Below, one piece after another: positions 45,519 to 57,758 of a stretch of 64,000 nt of DNA. The translations under genes were made by a program, and so were the position numbers. Every line of letters begins with the position of its first letter. Position 1 is the stretch's first letter. Under the pieces are notes generated by a model. That model was not told the origin of the DNA, did not search any database, and worked only from the letters and a program-made list of their open reading frames with translations. The stretch lies in assembly GCF_901709675.1 (NCBI RefSeq), contig NC_051096.1, forward strand, positions 1,825,001 through 1,889,000, read 5' to 3'. The DNA comes from Syngnathus acus. Lineage: Eukaryota > Chordata > Actinopteri > Syngnathiformes > Syngnathidae.

Positions 45519-46150
45519 GACACGGTTAAACAAAATGAAGTAGCCATATTTTTTATTGCATTCACATGACAACTGTAAACTGGTCATTACTTGGAGTTTG
45601 CTTTTCTGAGACTGTTAACAATTTATCAAAAAGAAAAACAAAAAAGCATATTTATGTTTATAAAAGTTTTTTTTTTAATTTAAGTTGCATGATTTGGTCT
45701 TGCCGCAGCAACAGTGCAGTTCAGTGCATGCTGAGAAAAAAAAGTTGACCTCTGCTGCAAATCCTGTTCGGAAAATGTCTCGGAGTTACATTTAATGATC
45801 AAAATGTCTCTCAAGATGAAACAAGAGACAGATTGTGCCCGTGTGAAGGCGCAGCTCGCTAGCCTCCCTTTGCAAACTGCAAGCGCAACGAGTGGCAAAG
45901 GGAATTGGAGCGGCCATTTTAGGAACTGCAGGTGGCTGCTGTGTGATGAGGGAAGTAAGCCCGCTGACGGCGATCAATACACAGGCTTTCTTTGCGATGA
46001 CTTGACCGACGCCAGGTCGGGTGGGCAAACCAGGTCGCTCGTCAGGGTGGGTGGAACGTCGAGGTTAGTAGCTCCTCCTCCCTTGGGCTGCGGTCCAACA
46101 GTAAGGCGCAAAGGATGGACGGTGCCCGTCCGGCGCCACCTGTGGGCGGC

Positions 46151-49100
46151 TCACCTGAGGGACTGAGCCGTCCTGCATTTGCTTTCCGTTTTCGGGTGTC
46201 CGGCCGACGCACTCGCTTGCGCTTTGCGTCCCTGCCTGAGTGCGTCTCTTTCCATCTTGAGGTTGCGGTTGTGCTGCTTGAGCTTGCCTTTCTTGCCCTG
46301 CGACCGCTCCAGTTTGATTTCCAGCTGGGCCACGCGGCTGTGCAGCAGAAGCAGTCGAGCTCCGCCCCCCTCCGAGCGCTGGGCCTCCGCCCCCTGCCAA
46401 GGCTGGGCTCGGACACGGGCCCGCTCCTCGTCTCCGCCGTCCACCTTTGGCGAGAGAGCAGCGGCAGAAAGAAATTAAACCCTAAATAAACCCTGTCAAA
46501 CCCTAAATCGGAGCATTAAGTGGCTTGAAACGGATGTCTTCTTTTCGGTTGTTTTGGGCAGGGCTGTGGACTCGGTCGGATTTTTGCACCGAGTCCGAGT
46601 CCGGCCTCTTGACCACCGAGTCCGAGTCCGGCTGTCCATTTTTTCTGTTAATACATGTGACTGCTTAGTCTTTATTCAAGGCTAATTTAGATCAAAATCT
46701 AAATAATTACAACAGTTTTGTGATGGCTTTGTCTTTTTAAACATATAAACGAATACAATAAACAGATACTTTCAAGTTTCAATTCAACGACTTGAGTTTG
46801 TTCTTAGGAACAAAATCGCCTCAACCAAGTCAGCCTTCATCGCGCCGCGCTGATCAGACATGATAAACTTGAGCCCGGAAAACAGGCGCTCTACGTCGAT
46901 GTGGAGCCATCAACCTCGGCCGCATTGATCGTAAGCAGGGCTGTGGACAGTATTCCTACGCGCATTCTCAGCAGCATGATGAAAATAAAATTGAACGTAT
47001 TTTTTTTATTGTCGGACTCGGTGGACTCGGTCAAAATCAGCACCGAGTCCGAGTCCGGCAAAAATGACCGAGTCCGACCGAGTCCGAGTCCCCGAGTCCG
47101 AGTCCACAGCCCTGGTGGGGAGTTTGGTTTGCGTGCCGTTTTGGGGTTGGTCGGCGCACCTCGTATTGACCTTGTGTTCACTGACAGACTTTGGAGACTT
47201 TTTCAAAGGGCGATTTTGAAAAATGCCACCACTGCTTTGCTTTTCTTATGGGAGAGATCAATTCACACGGTGAAATCAGGTTTAGGCACAAGCACGTAAC
47301 ACTTGTTTTGGCCTCGAGAAGGCGCTCTCATAAGTGTGACGAGCCCATCGTCTTACCTGAGCCTGCGTTGGTCTGTGCTCGCTCCTCAGCTCCTGATGCA
47401 GCTCCTGCCGCAGCTCCTGCCGCAGCTCCTGCCGTAGCTCCTGCCGCAGCTCCTGTCGCAGCTCCTGTCGCAGCTTCTGTTGCAACTCCAGCCGCAGTTC
47501 CTGCCTTAGCTTCTGTTGCAGCTCTTGCTTCAGCTCAGGCCGTAGCTTCTGCCGCAGCTCCTGTTGCACCTCCTGTTGCAGCTCCTGGCGCAACTTCTGC
47601 TGCAGCTCCAGGCGCAGCTCCTGTTGCAGCTCCTGTTGCAGCTCCAGGCGCAGCTCCTGTTGCAGCTCCAGGCGCAGCTCCTGTTGCAGCTCCAGGCGCA
47701 GCTCCTGTTGCAGCTCCAGGCGCAGCTCCTGTTGCAGCTCCAGGCGCAGCTCCAGGCGCAGCTCCAGGCGCAGCTCCAGGCGCAGCTCTTTCTGCAGCTC
47801 CGGCTGCAGCTCCTGTTGCAGCTCCTGCCGCAGTTCCAGCCGCAGCTTCTGTTGCAGCTCCTGCTGCAGGTCCTGTTGCAGTTCCTGCCGCAGCTCCGGC
47901 CGCAGTTCCTGCTGCAGCTCCGGCCGCAGTTCGTGCCGCAACTCCGGCCGCAGTTCGTGCCGCAACCCCTGCCGCAGCTCCTCCTTGAGCTGGTGCTGCT
48001 TCTGCCGGGAGCTCCTTCTGCTCCCAATGTGCTCCTCTTCTGAGCACTCCTCCTTCTCCTTCCTCCACGTCTCCTGTGTTTTCATAGCCTCCTCACTATC
48101 TTCCTCACTCTTCCTCTGCACCTCCTCCGGGCTCCATCGTTCTCCTGCTTTGCTCCTCCTCTCCCGCTCCTCGTCTTCCCTGTCCTCAGTCCTCCCCGCA
48201 GCGTTCCTCAGATGCTCACCCTCTTGGTGACTCTCCTGGCACATAAAGCAGAGGCGTCAATTGACAAATAGGAGCGTGGACGGAATCGCCGTTGAAACCG
48301 CCCGCACATCCTACCTGTAGGGACGTCCTCCTCGTCTCCTCCCGAACTTCCTTCTCCTCGCTGTCCCTCACCTGTGGATAAAAGGGAAGGCAGCGCAGCG
48401 TTAGCACCACTGCGCTGCCCGGAAAATGCAGTGCAGCACTTTTTATTTGTTGCAATATGGAATAATATAATATATATTATTGTAAATAATTTTTTGCCTT
48501 TATTTCGATTTTTTTTTTGACCCGAGATTGGTTGATGAAACAAATTCGTTGATCTGGATGCGCTTGCCTGTTCCTGCAGGGTAGTGACGTCGAGCATCTC
48601 TGCCCGCCTGCCCGCCTGCTCTCGTCCCGCACCTCTTTGGCGCTGAGCCACTCGCCTCGGTGCGCTCCCTTCCTCGTCCTCCCGCGTCTCCTCTGGGCCA
48701 TCGTCCTCCCGTCGCCATTGGTCTTTGCCAATGTCCTCCTCTTCTGTCCTCCTCTGTTCCTCTGGCGCTTGGGACTCGTGAGGTTGGATTTGCAGTTCCT
48801 TTTGGATTTGTTCACAGCGACCTTGTGGGAACCTCCTGCGGTCATGGCCGCTCCTTTGCAGCTCCTTCTGCCGCTCCTTCTGCCGCTCCTCATCTGGCGC
48901 CTCCTGCATGCTTGTGGTCACCTCGTGCACCTCCTCCCCCTGCTTTCGAAGCATGCTTTTCAGCTGGCGCAGCTCCTCTGCGTGCTCCTCGAGCACAGCG
49001 ACCATCCTTTGCTCGGCGGCGTCCCGAGCCTCCTCCTCCTGGTGTCTCTTCTGCTGGGATTTGGCCAGCAGGATCTCCAACTCCGCCACCCTGAGCTCCT

Positions 49101-52100
49101 TTTCCTTCAACTTTCCTTCAGCCTCGCGAAGCTCCCTGGTTTGCTCCTCCTTCTCTTGGACTTGTCTCACCTGCTCCTTCTTGAGTACCAGCACATCCTG
49201 CTTCTCCTTTTCCAGCAGGGCGATGTGAGAGCACAGTGCCGCCTCCCTGCCCCGGGTGTCCTCCTCCAGCCGCTGCTTTTCTTCTTCTGCGGCCAGAGCT
49301 TTCTGCTCCTTGGATGCCACCTCTCGCCTGAGCTGCTTCTCAAATTCCTTCATTTCCTTCAGCAGCACCAGCACGTCCTGCTTCTCCTTAACCAGCAGGG
49401 AAATGCGAGAGCGGAACGCCGCCTCCCTGCCCTGAGCGTCCTCCTCCAGCCGGCGCTTTTCTTCTTCTGCGGCCAAAGCTTTCTGCTCCTTGGATGCCAC
49501 CTCCTGCCTGAGCTGCTGCTCCGTCTCCTTCATTTCCTTCAGCAGGCCTTCCACACGCTTCCTTTGGCTCTCCAGTTGCCCGTCCTTGGTAGCCAACTTG
49601 TCCTTGAGTTGCTCCACCTGCTGCTCCCACTCCTTCAGTTCCTTCAGTAGTCCTGCCACACGTCTTCTCAGCATCTCTACCTCCTTGCCCGTGGCGTCCT
49701 CCTCTACTTGCTTCCTTTGTCCTTCCTCCACCGGCGTGTTCTTTGGCTCGGACGCCGGGATTACCTCCTGCAGGCCTTCCACGCGCCTCCACAGGTTCTC
49801 CGTCTCCTTGTCCTCTGTCACCTCATGGAGTCGCTCTTCATTCAGTGATACGCTCACTGTTTCCGCCTTCCCGATGTCGCTTCGCGACTTCTGCATGAGC
49901 TGATCCCGCTCGTGTTTCCAGGCCTCTTCTCGCTCCTTCTGGAAGGAGATGACGCCGTGCAGCTCCACGCGCAGACACTGGAGCTCGTCTGGCAGAGAAC
50001 AAAGACGAATTGTGAGCGAGGGAGGAACGGTGAGGAGGAGTAGACTAGATGAGGAAAAATAGCAAAGATGGACCGGTCATCGCCTCCTGCATGGTGCGCA
50101 TGCGTGCGGCAAGGTGGCTTCGCTCCTCGTTGGCGCGCCACATCTGCGTCTGCTGCTCCTCCACCCGCTCCCGCAGGGACACCGAGCTGCTCCTGATGAG
50201 GCGATCAGCAAAGGTCCTTCTTAAGGTCCTCAGGCGCTCCCGGTTGGGCGTGCGGCTGGCTGTACCTGAGCTCCTGCTGGTCCAGCTCCCGCTGTGCGCG
50301 CAGAGCGTCCAGCGCCTCCTGCAACCTGCTGCTCTCCCTACGCTGCTCCTCAGTGCGTGCGCGTCCCGTACCGGCCAGCTCCTCGCTCGCCAGGCGCAGC
50401 TCCTCCCGCGCCTCCTTCAGCTCACGCAGCATGGACGCATGCTGGGAGGGTTAGAGAGCGCATGGCACATGAGACTCGTTTTGAGAGCTCCGACAGTGGC
50501 CGCGCTTGAAAATGTGCGCTTCGAAAATCATCAGCGGACGTACCTCTAGGAGGGCATCTCTGATGGGCGCTGCTTCTTCTTCTGCCCTGGCCAGCTCTTC
50601 TGGTTGTGGAGCCCGCTGTCGGACAAGGTGCGTCAGCGTGGGCACACCCACGCCACGACTCAAGCGCCGGCTGGAGGTCACCTTCACGTCCGCGATGGCG
50701 GTCTCCCTTGGCAGCAGTACGGCATCCAAACTATGACGCCAAAGCACCGCCAGTCACATAAGCGCTCAACAGCCAACCCCGACGAGCCCGCCTCCTCATA
50801 CCTCTCCTGCACCTCCTTCTCTCTGCTCTGCTCCTGTTTCTCCTGAAGCTCTTGCTTCCTTTGAAGGACCTCCCTTTCTCTTTTGTGCAGCTCTTGCTCT
50901 GTCTTTTGCAACTCTTGTGCTCTCTTCTGCAGTTGCCCCTCCTTCCTTAGCGACTCCTCTTCTCTCCTATGTAGCTCTTGTCGTGCTTTGTGCACCTCCT
51001 CTTTTCCCCTCTGCAGATGCCCCTCCCTCTTTTGCACTTCTTCCTCGCTCTTCTGCTGCTCCTGCTCCCTCTTCAGCAGCTCATCCTCTCGGTTGTGCAG
51101 CACTTCCTCTCTGGTCTGCAGCTCCTGCTGTGCCCTGTGCACCTCCTCTTTGATTTGCTCCTGTTTCTCCTGAAGCTCCTGCTCCCGTTGTAGGACATCC
51201 CTTTCTCTTTTGTGCAGCACTTGCTCTGTCTTTTGCAACTCTTGCGCTCTCTTCTGCAGTTGCCACTCCTTCCTTAGCGCCTCCTCTTCTCTCCTCTGTA
51301 GCTCTTGTCGTGCTTTGTGCACCTCCTCTTTTCCCCTCTGCAGATGCCCCTCCCTCTTTTGCACTTCTTCCTCGCTCTTCTGCTGCTCCTGCTCCCTCTT
51401 CAGCAGCTCATCCTCTCGGTTGTGCAGCACTTCCTCTCTGGTCTGCAGCTCCTGCTGTGCCCTGTGCACCTCCTCCTCTTTGATTTGCTCCTGTTTCTCC
51501 TGAAGCTCCTGCTCCCGTTGTAGGACATCCCTTTCTCTTTTGTGCAGCACTTGCTCTGTCTTTTGCAGCTCTTGTGCTCGCTTCTGCAGATGCCCCTCCC
51601 TCTTTTGCACTTCCTCCTCGCTTTTTTGCTGCTCCTGCTCCCTCCTCAGCAGCGCATCCTCTCGGTTGTGCAGCACTTCTCTCGTCTGTAAAGCCTGCTG
51701 TCCTCTCTGCACCTCCTCTCTGGTCTGCTCCTCTTTTTCCTGAAGCTCCTGCTCCCTTTGTAGGACCTCCCCTTCTCTTTTGTGCAGCACTTGTTCTGTC
51801 TTTTGCAACTCTTGGGCTCTCTTCTGCAGATGCTCCTCTCTCTTTTGCACCTCCTCCTTGCTCTTCTGCTGCTCCTGATCCCTTCTCAGCAGCTCCTCCT
51901 GTCGGTTGTGCAGCACTTCCTCTCTGGTTTGTTGCTCCTGCTCCCGCCTCAGCAGCTCCTCCTCTCGATTGTGCAGCCCCTTCTCTTGTTGTCGGAGCTC
52001 CTCCTCCTTGCTGTGCACCTCCTCCTCTCTCTTGCATCCATCCTCCTTTTCTTGACACAAGTCTGCGACTCTGTTGCGTAGCTCCGCTACTTCATCTCTT

Positions 52101-55100
52101 GTTTGTAGGGCCTGCTGTGCTCTCTGCACCTCCTCCTCTCTGGTCTGCTCCTCTTTTTCCTGAAGCTCCTGCTCCCTTTGTAGGACCTCCCCTTCTCTTT
52201 TGTGCAGCACTTGTTCTGTCTTTTGCAACTCTTCGGCTCTCTTCTGCAGATGCCCCTCCCTCCTTAGCGCCTCCTCTTCTCTCCTCTGGAGCTCTTGTTG
52301 TGCTTTGTGAACCTCCTCTTTTCCCCTATGCAGATGCCCCTCCCTCTTTTGCACTTCCTCCTCGCTCTTCTGCTGCTCCTGCTCCCTCCTCAGCAGCTCC
52401 TCCTCTCGGTTGTGCAGCACTTCCTCTCTGGTTTGTTGCTCCTGCTCCCGCCTCAGCAGCTCCTCCTCTCGATTGTGCAGCCCCTTCTCTTGTTGTCGGA
52501 GCTCCTCCTCCTTGCTGTGCACCTCCTCCTCTCTCTTGCATACATCCTCCTTTTCTTGACACAAGTCTGCGACTCTGTTGCGTAGCTCCGCCTCCTTGCT
52601 GAGCACCTCCTCTTCCTCCCTCCGCAGCGCCTTCTTTGTCTCCTTCCTGGTGCAAAGGTCCGCCTCTGGCCCAAATGTTGACTGACTGCAAAACGTGCCA
52701 GAAAACGTCATGAGAATGAGCATCATAAAAGGCCCAAACCGTGAAGAGGAAAGTCAACAGCAAATAGGTCTCGCTTGTTTTCGGGCCTTACAAAAGAGCT
52801 AGCCCTGAGAGCAAGACAAGCGTGAGGAGACGCCCGTCGGCCGCTGACCTGTCGGGTTGCTGTCGCTTGAGCTGGTCGTCCTGCAGTTGCTCCACTCGTA
52901 TTTGCAGCTGGGCCTTCTCCTCGGCCAACCGCCGCACACTAAGCTCCGCCTTCTGACAAAGACAACAGCGCCCCCGACTCATTCCGGACCCTGCCCTAGC
53001 ACTGATGCTGCCGCGTGAGACATACCTGCAGTTCCTGCTGTCTCCACTGCAAGGCGCTCTCCGTCTGCCAGAGGACTCGCAACAGGGAGTCCCAATGGAG
53101 GACCGACTGCGACGGGGCGCTCACGTTCAACAGGCTACACTGGCCCGGCGACAAGAACATGGTACACAGGTGCTCACTGACCATTCATCAAATGACAAAA
53201 CGTAGCTGCTCATCTGGTGGCCGTTTGCCAAGAAAGACACGACCCCATGGCCAATTTCACCAACGACAAGACCATGGAGGTCATCGCATGACCGTTCGCG
53301 CGCAAGAGAGCAACAAGAGCTCACAGACAACAACAACGTGACATTTGGGAAGGTGCACTTGCTGGCAAACCCCACGACGTCTTGCCGTCCGTTCTATACA
53401 AATCCACCACGTCGTTCACTTGTTCTCAAAACTCAACGAGGCCACGAGGCCAAGCGGCGCTTGCCAAACAGCCACCAGACAGCCGGCGAGCGCTAGTCAC
53501 CAGCTTGCCGACAGCCCGCGCCACATCTTCTGGCGCACCCTCGCCGTCCCGCATCCTGAAAGACACAAGACACCGCACCGTCAAGCCTCACGCCGAAGTC
53601 CGCGGGATAAGAGTGAAAGCCAACCTGTCCTCCGACGCCGTCTCCCGCAGCTCGCCCAGCGTCAGTGTCCCGAGACCGGATGAGGCAGACGGGGGCGGGG
53701 AGACCGGCGCAGCCGACAGCCGGTACATTTTGATGAGCCGCAAGGAGGTGGAGTCGCAGCTGGACTGAAGGGACAAGGACAGATGGGACAGCTCCGTCCT
53801 CATCTCCAGCAGATCCCTAAAAACGCACACGCACGATTACATTGACGGCACACACCAAAACAACATCGTGGGGCACATTTCTACGCCAGCATCCACAAAC
53901 CTGTCAGCGGAAGTTCGGAGGGCGCGACAGTGTTGCCTGAGTGACATGGCGCACCTCCACACGCACCAGAGCTGATCCTGATGTTCAGCCAGCTTGCTTG
54001 ACACGCTCTGCATGCACGCACCCACACATGGTTCCATCACAACAGAGGAAACGCCGGGTGGTGGCGCGCGCCCAAAGGAGTCGACTGGCACACCTGTGGC
54101 TCCGTCTGCCAACGGGACGCCCGACGCTGCTCCTCTTCCAGCTCGCGGATGCGCTCCATCAGCACCCGGTTCGCCCGCTCCAATCGGCTCAGCTGCTGCC
54201 GCAGGACGGAGGCTGTCTGAGCCAGGCCAGTTGCCCTGAAAACGCAACAAGCTAGAAGGCAGACGCATACCCACGCGAAACAGAGCAAGCATGGCAGCAC
54301 GCACCTTTGCTGTTCCTCCTCCAGGCTGATGAGGGCGTTCTCCAGCGACTCGGAGCTGTCCCTCCTGATACTTATCTACAAAACATGCAAACAAGTGATA
54401 GACAGCAGTTGTCGTACTGAAAGGCTACTCCGAGATATTGTAGTAGTACTTTGATCATTTACGTATATCTTGCTTAATCCAGGTCACGACACTTGGACAA
54501 AAAACCTGAACTCAGCGCACCCCCCCACCTGCGTGCTCATCAGCTGGCTGTGGCCGGCCTTCAGTTGCAACTCCAAACTCTGACATCGCTCTCTGTACTC
54601 CATCACCTGCACGAGAGCAGCGTTAGCAGCGTTAGCAGCGTTAGCAGCGTTAGCAGCGTTAGCAGCGTTAGCAGCATTAGCAGCGCTAGTGGTATTCACG
54701 CGCACCCCCCCCCCCCCCCCCCCCCCGCCCCACCACACACACGTACGCACACAGGTTTGCGTGTGCGCTCCACCTTGTTCTGCAATCGGTGCACGAGGAG
54801 GGCCTGTCGGGCCTCCCTCTCCCGGGCCTCCCTGTCACGCCTCCTCCTCTCTCGCCGCTCCTCCTCATCCTCGGGACGGCTGCCGGACAGCCGGGGAGAC
54901 ACTGACCGCTCCAGCTGGAAAGAGAATGACAACAACGGAGAGTTGAGGAAGAGACAGCCAGAGAGAGAGAGAGAAGGAAGGAAGTAGAGGCGGCGGCGGG
55001 CACGCTCACCCTCTGGTCGAGTGCCCTGGCCCTGGACGCCAGCTCCTCCCTCTCTGCCCGACTCTCGGCCAGATCTTCCTGCAGCAGGCGCACTTCCTGC

Positions 55101-55150
55101 AGGAGCTCCACCCTCTCCCGCCGCCAGCCGATGGGCGGCTGCGGGTTCAT
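46151..55150 (-). CDS. Rootletin (CROCC)-like ciliary rootlet coiled-coil protein (about 2,031 aa)
   Basis: Nineteen in-phase exons: 55,010-55,150, 54,774-54,914, 54,529-54,606, 54,305-54,375, 54,094-54,235, 53,901-54,007, 53,625-53,816, 53,501-53,555, 53,026-53,139, 52,849-52,952, 50,802-52,685, 50,682-50,730, 50,544-50,615, 50,266-50,441, 50,074-50,192, 48,568-49,988, 48,315-48,371, 47,357-48,235, 46,151-46,444. The start has a strong Kozak context (GCCGCCATGA). The first 450 residues follow the rootletin pattern: LAESRAEREELA, LLVHRLQNKVMEYRERC, ENALISLEEEQQR, LAQTASVLRQQL, SADRDLLEM. The rest is nearly all coiled coil rich in Glu, Gln, Arg and Leu, with coding repeats. Length is near human rootletin (2,017). 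Intron 16 appears to use a GC donor (48,566-48,567). The C-terminus is uncertain, since the stop overlaps a possible donor. CROCC2 is an alternative. Confidence 0.8.
46559..47114 (-). mobile_element. hAT element with CAGGGCTGTGGACTCGG ends, in an intron
   Basis: The termini are inverted repeats beginning CAGGGCTGTGGACTCGG, with further GAGTCCGAGTC tandem motifs inside both ends. The flanking 8-mers do not match cleanly. It lies in the intron between 46,444 and 47,357 of the rootletin-like gene and keeps a transposase C-terminal remnant. Confidence 0.75.
46784..46897 (-). pseudogene. hAT transposase C-terminal remnant
   Basis: About 37 codons in one frame encode VERLFSGLKFIMSDQRG followed by AILFLRTN and a stop, the hAT dimerisation-region signature. 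No start or catalytic part remains. Confidence 0.7.
47388..47985 (-). repeat. 12-bp coding repeat (about 50 copies)
   Basis: Unit close to 'cagctcctgttg' (plus strand), encoding tetrapeptides of the type Leu-Gln/Arg-Gln/Leu-Glu on the minus strand. It forms most of exon 18 (47,357-48,235) of the rootletin-like gene and keeps the frame throughout. Confidence 0.95.
48860..52640 (-). repeat. Long internal duplications in rootletin-like coiled coil
   Basis: The exon at 50,802-52,685 repeats blocks of roughly 300-330 bp (for example 50,880-51,200 and 51,207-51,530) and a larger unit (about 51,780-52,080 and 52,200-52,580). The 1,421-bp exon contains two copies of a block of about 67 residues with ASKEQKALAAEEEK (about 49,190-49,550). 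All are in frame. Confidence 0.85.
54616..54690. repeat. 9-bp intronic repeat (GTTAGCAGC)n plus C-run
   Basis: Eight to nine copies of a 9-mer sit directly upstream of an exon boundary in the rootletin-like gene, followed by about 20 C residues (54,706-54,726). Confidence 0.9.
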
Positions 55151-56424
55151 GGCGGCCGTCAGCTGAAAGGCACAGATGGGTGCGCTCTTATTTGTTAGGC
55201 CGTCTGTGGCATTTTGTATTCTTCATTGACATTAGGCAAAGTGGACTAATAAACAGCTTTGACACTTTTTTTAATTCAACAATTCTTCACTTGTCAAACT
55301 GCTGTTTATCAAGTGAGATGAACTCACTCTCAACATCTCTCACATACAATTTGTTGCATCAGTCATTATCTATATTTGCCTTTATATTGTTGTTTATACC
55401 CTGCCGTATATTACGAGGTCGGCTTTGCATAAAACATTCTGTTGTACAAAGATGGCGAAACACTGGTCATAACTGCACTTTAGCAGTCTTTCATACTGCA
55501 CTAGTGTGTCCAAATACGTGCACTATGCACTCTTTCCTTTTCATGGCCCATCCAAGATTAAATTATCAGTCTCGAAACGAATATATTGAAATAAAAATGT
55601 TGCAAGGGAGTTGCAGAAGTTTGGAGCAGCGGGCTAATAGCTCAGCATCAGCAGCTTGCTAACCCGAAGTCGTGCAGCGAGTAAAGTTTTTGTTAAAAAA
55701 ATTAATTTACCCGTCGAAGGCAAGCGTCGCTGCACTCGGCTCACAACAAGTTGTCAGCGTGTCGCTCAAAGTTGTTCTTGTCGCGCTTGTTTTTCGCAGC
55801 TTCCTTTTGTGTTGTTAGCTTACTTAAAGGAAGCACGGACATAATGCTGCATTCGAGGAAAGTCGGATTTTCCCAGTTCCTACCTCAGAACGTTCGAGGC
55901 TAATGTTAACACCAAAGACAGCTGATTCCGACCGATTGTTATTTTTCTTCTTATTCTCGTTTATTACACATTTTGACCTCAAAGAAACCTTACTCACAAT
56001 TTCCACAATTTATATGAAGACATCTCGTATCTTCAAAGCAATTCATTATTTCACCAAATCACTTCATGCACGAATAGCATATCTTCACGCAGTCTGTGGA
56101 AATCACGCTGTGTTGTATGAGGTTATTTTGAATCAGTAAACTAATGTAATAATAAATAAAGCTAAATATATTTTTATAGTGTTGCAAGATTTGCCATTCA
56201 TGGACTGAGTCTCCACGCGGTCACCATTGACGGGTGTTCGAGTGCACTTTTCTTAGCTGGAAGAGGGAAAAGTCCCATTTTGTCCGAATGCAGCATTTGT
56301 TCGGCGGTAACGTGACTTCTCAAACCTGGTGAGGGCACGAGTTTTTGACGCACAGGACAGTTAAAACACAGCCGGCATCGCAATTGTTAATACGAGCTAC
56401 CGCTGCCGATTATAATTATTTTAT
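55151..56424. other. Upstream region of the rootletin-like gene
   Basis: An acceptor-like TTTCAG at 55,163-55,168 (minus) suggests that the start codon lies in a second, spliced exon, so a 5' UTR exon is expected upstream. Its position is not clear. No other gene is seen. Confidence 0.4.
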
Positions 56425-56785
56425 TCATCCATCCATCCATTTTCTGAACCGCTTAGTCCCCACGGGGGTCGCGGGAGTGCTGGAGCCTATCCCAGCCGTC
56501 ATCGGGCAGTAGGCGGGGGACACCCTGAACCGGTTGCCAGCCGATCGCAGGGCACACAGAGACAAACAACCATTTGCACTCGCACTCACACCTAGGGACA
56601 ATTTGGAGTCGCCAATCGGCCTACCAAGCATGTTTTTGGGACGTGGGAGGAAACCGGAGTGCCCGGAGAAAACCCACGCGGGAGAACATGCAAACTCCAC
56701 ACGGGGAGGGCCGGAGGTGGAATCGAACCCGCACCCTCCTAACTGTGAGGCGGACATGCTACCCAGTGCATCACCGAGCCCCCCC
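56425..56785 (-). mobile_element. tRNA-derived SINE (second family), copy 2
   Basis: Reverse-strand copy of the 5,921-6,290 family, complete from ATGG tail to the tRNA-like head ('gaatcgaacccgc' is the B-box complement). Confidence 0.85.
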
Positions 56786-57075
56786 TTTATTTTATTCAAG
56801 TTGTGTCAATTGTTGAACACGACAAAAAAGACTGCGTCAGCTTTAACCTCGCCTTCATGAAGATGTCACGGCCAAAATGGTGACTATCAGTCATTGTGTG
56901 CAGGCAGTGCAGCACGAGAAACACTTAAGTTGCTTATAACTGCTTAGTTCATGTAGAATTATAAATAGAGGTTTTGTTTCACAGGGATTAAAGTCATAAA
57001 AGTATTTTAAGCGTGGACAAACAAGAAGCTAACCGAATGGGGGAAAAAAAAGGAAAAAGGACAACTTTTGCATTG

Positions 57076-57081
57076 TTTATT
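57076..57081 (-). terminator. Polyadenylation signal for ube2g2
   Basis: AATAAA on the minus strand, about 530 nt after the stop codon at 57,610. Confidence 0.45.
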
Positions 57082-57609
57082 GGACAACATTTCTGTCACT
57101 TTCATCTTGATGAGCGTTGCCTATGAAGTCAAATTGCACTACAGATTGTTTCAGTAAGAAAGTTTGGTTTGCACACGCATAGCCTTGAAAACCTTCTTGG
57201 ATATCCAACTTCAGCTAAAAGTCTGACCGGAAAGAACAGGACAGCCTACTAGTGTGCTAAATAGTCTTACAAGTGAGAACAAAGAGGCCCCTCGTAGGGG
57301 ACCTGAAGACGGATGTCAAAAGCATGCAAGAAACGCAACAAGTGCCTCCGGACGCCAGCTCTCGCCGGTTGGCATTTTCCCTCCGGCGTTCCGTGATGTC
57401 ACGTGATGGTCTTACACGACCAATCAGCAGTCAGGGGTGCAGGGCTCATAACGTGACATCACTTCCTGTAGGTGGGGCTCGAGGGTCCGCTCCTGTACGC
57501 GGGGCGGGTGCCTATCGTCACATTGCGAAATTGTGTGACCAACCCTAAGCGATCCAAGCCGCAGCATACACACAACACACACAAACGGCACCGGGCGATG
57601 ACGTCATCA

Positions 57610-57724
57610 CTAAAGGCCGAGGGACTTGCGTACGATCTTCTGAGCCAGTTTGTAAAAGTGGTCCCGATCTTCCCGCCACATTTTTGAGGCGTCCACGTTG
57701 GCGCCGCTTTCGTCATTTGGCTCT

Positions 57725-57758
<34 letters not shown>

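Noticed and set aside
46559-47114. An exon of the rootletin-like gene
   Set aside because: The inverted terminal repeats and transposase remnant show it is a hAT insertion within an intron.
47388-48070. Plus-strand Ala/Pro-rich frame and other frames opposite the rootletin-like exon
   Set aside because: They are shadows of a 12-bp repeat; the minus-strand frame joins neighbouring coiled-coil exons in phase.
50802-52685. Trichohyalin as the identity of the Glu/Gln/Arg-rich exon
   Set aside because: The similarity is compositional. The upstream exons in the same phase chain carry rootletin-type motifs, and no S100/EF-hand start is present.
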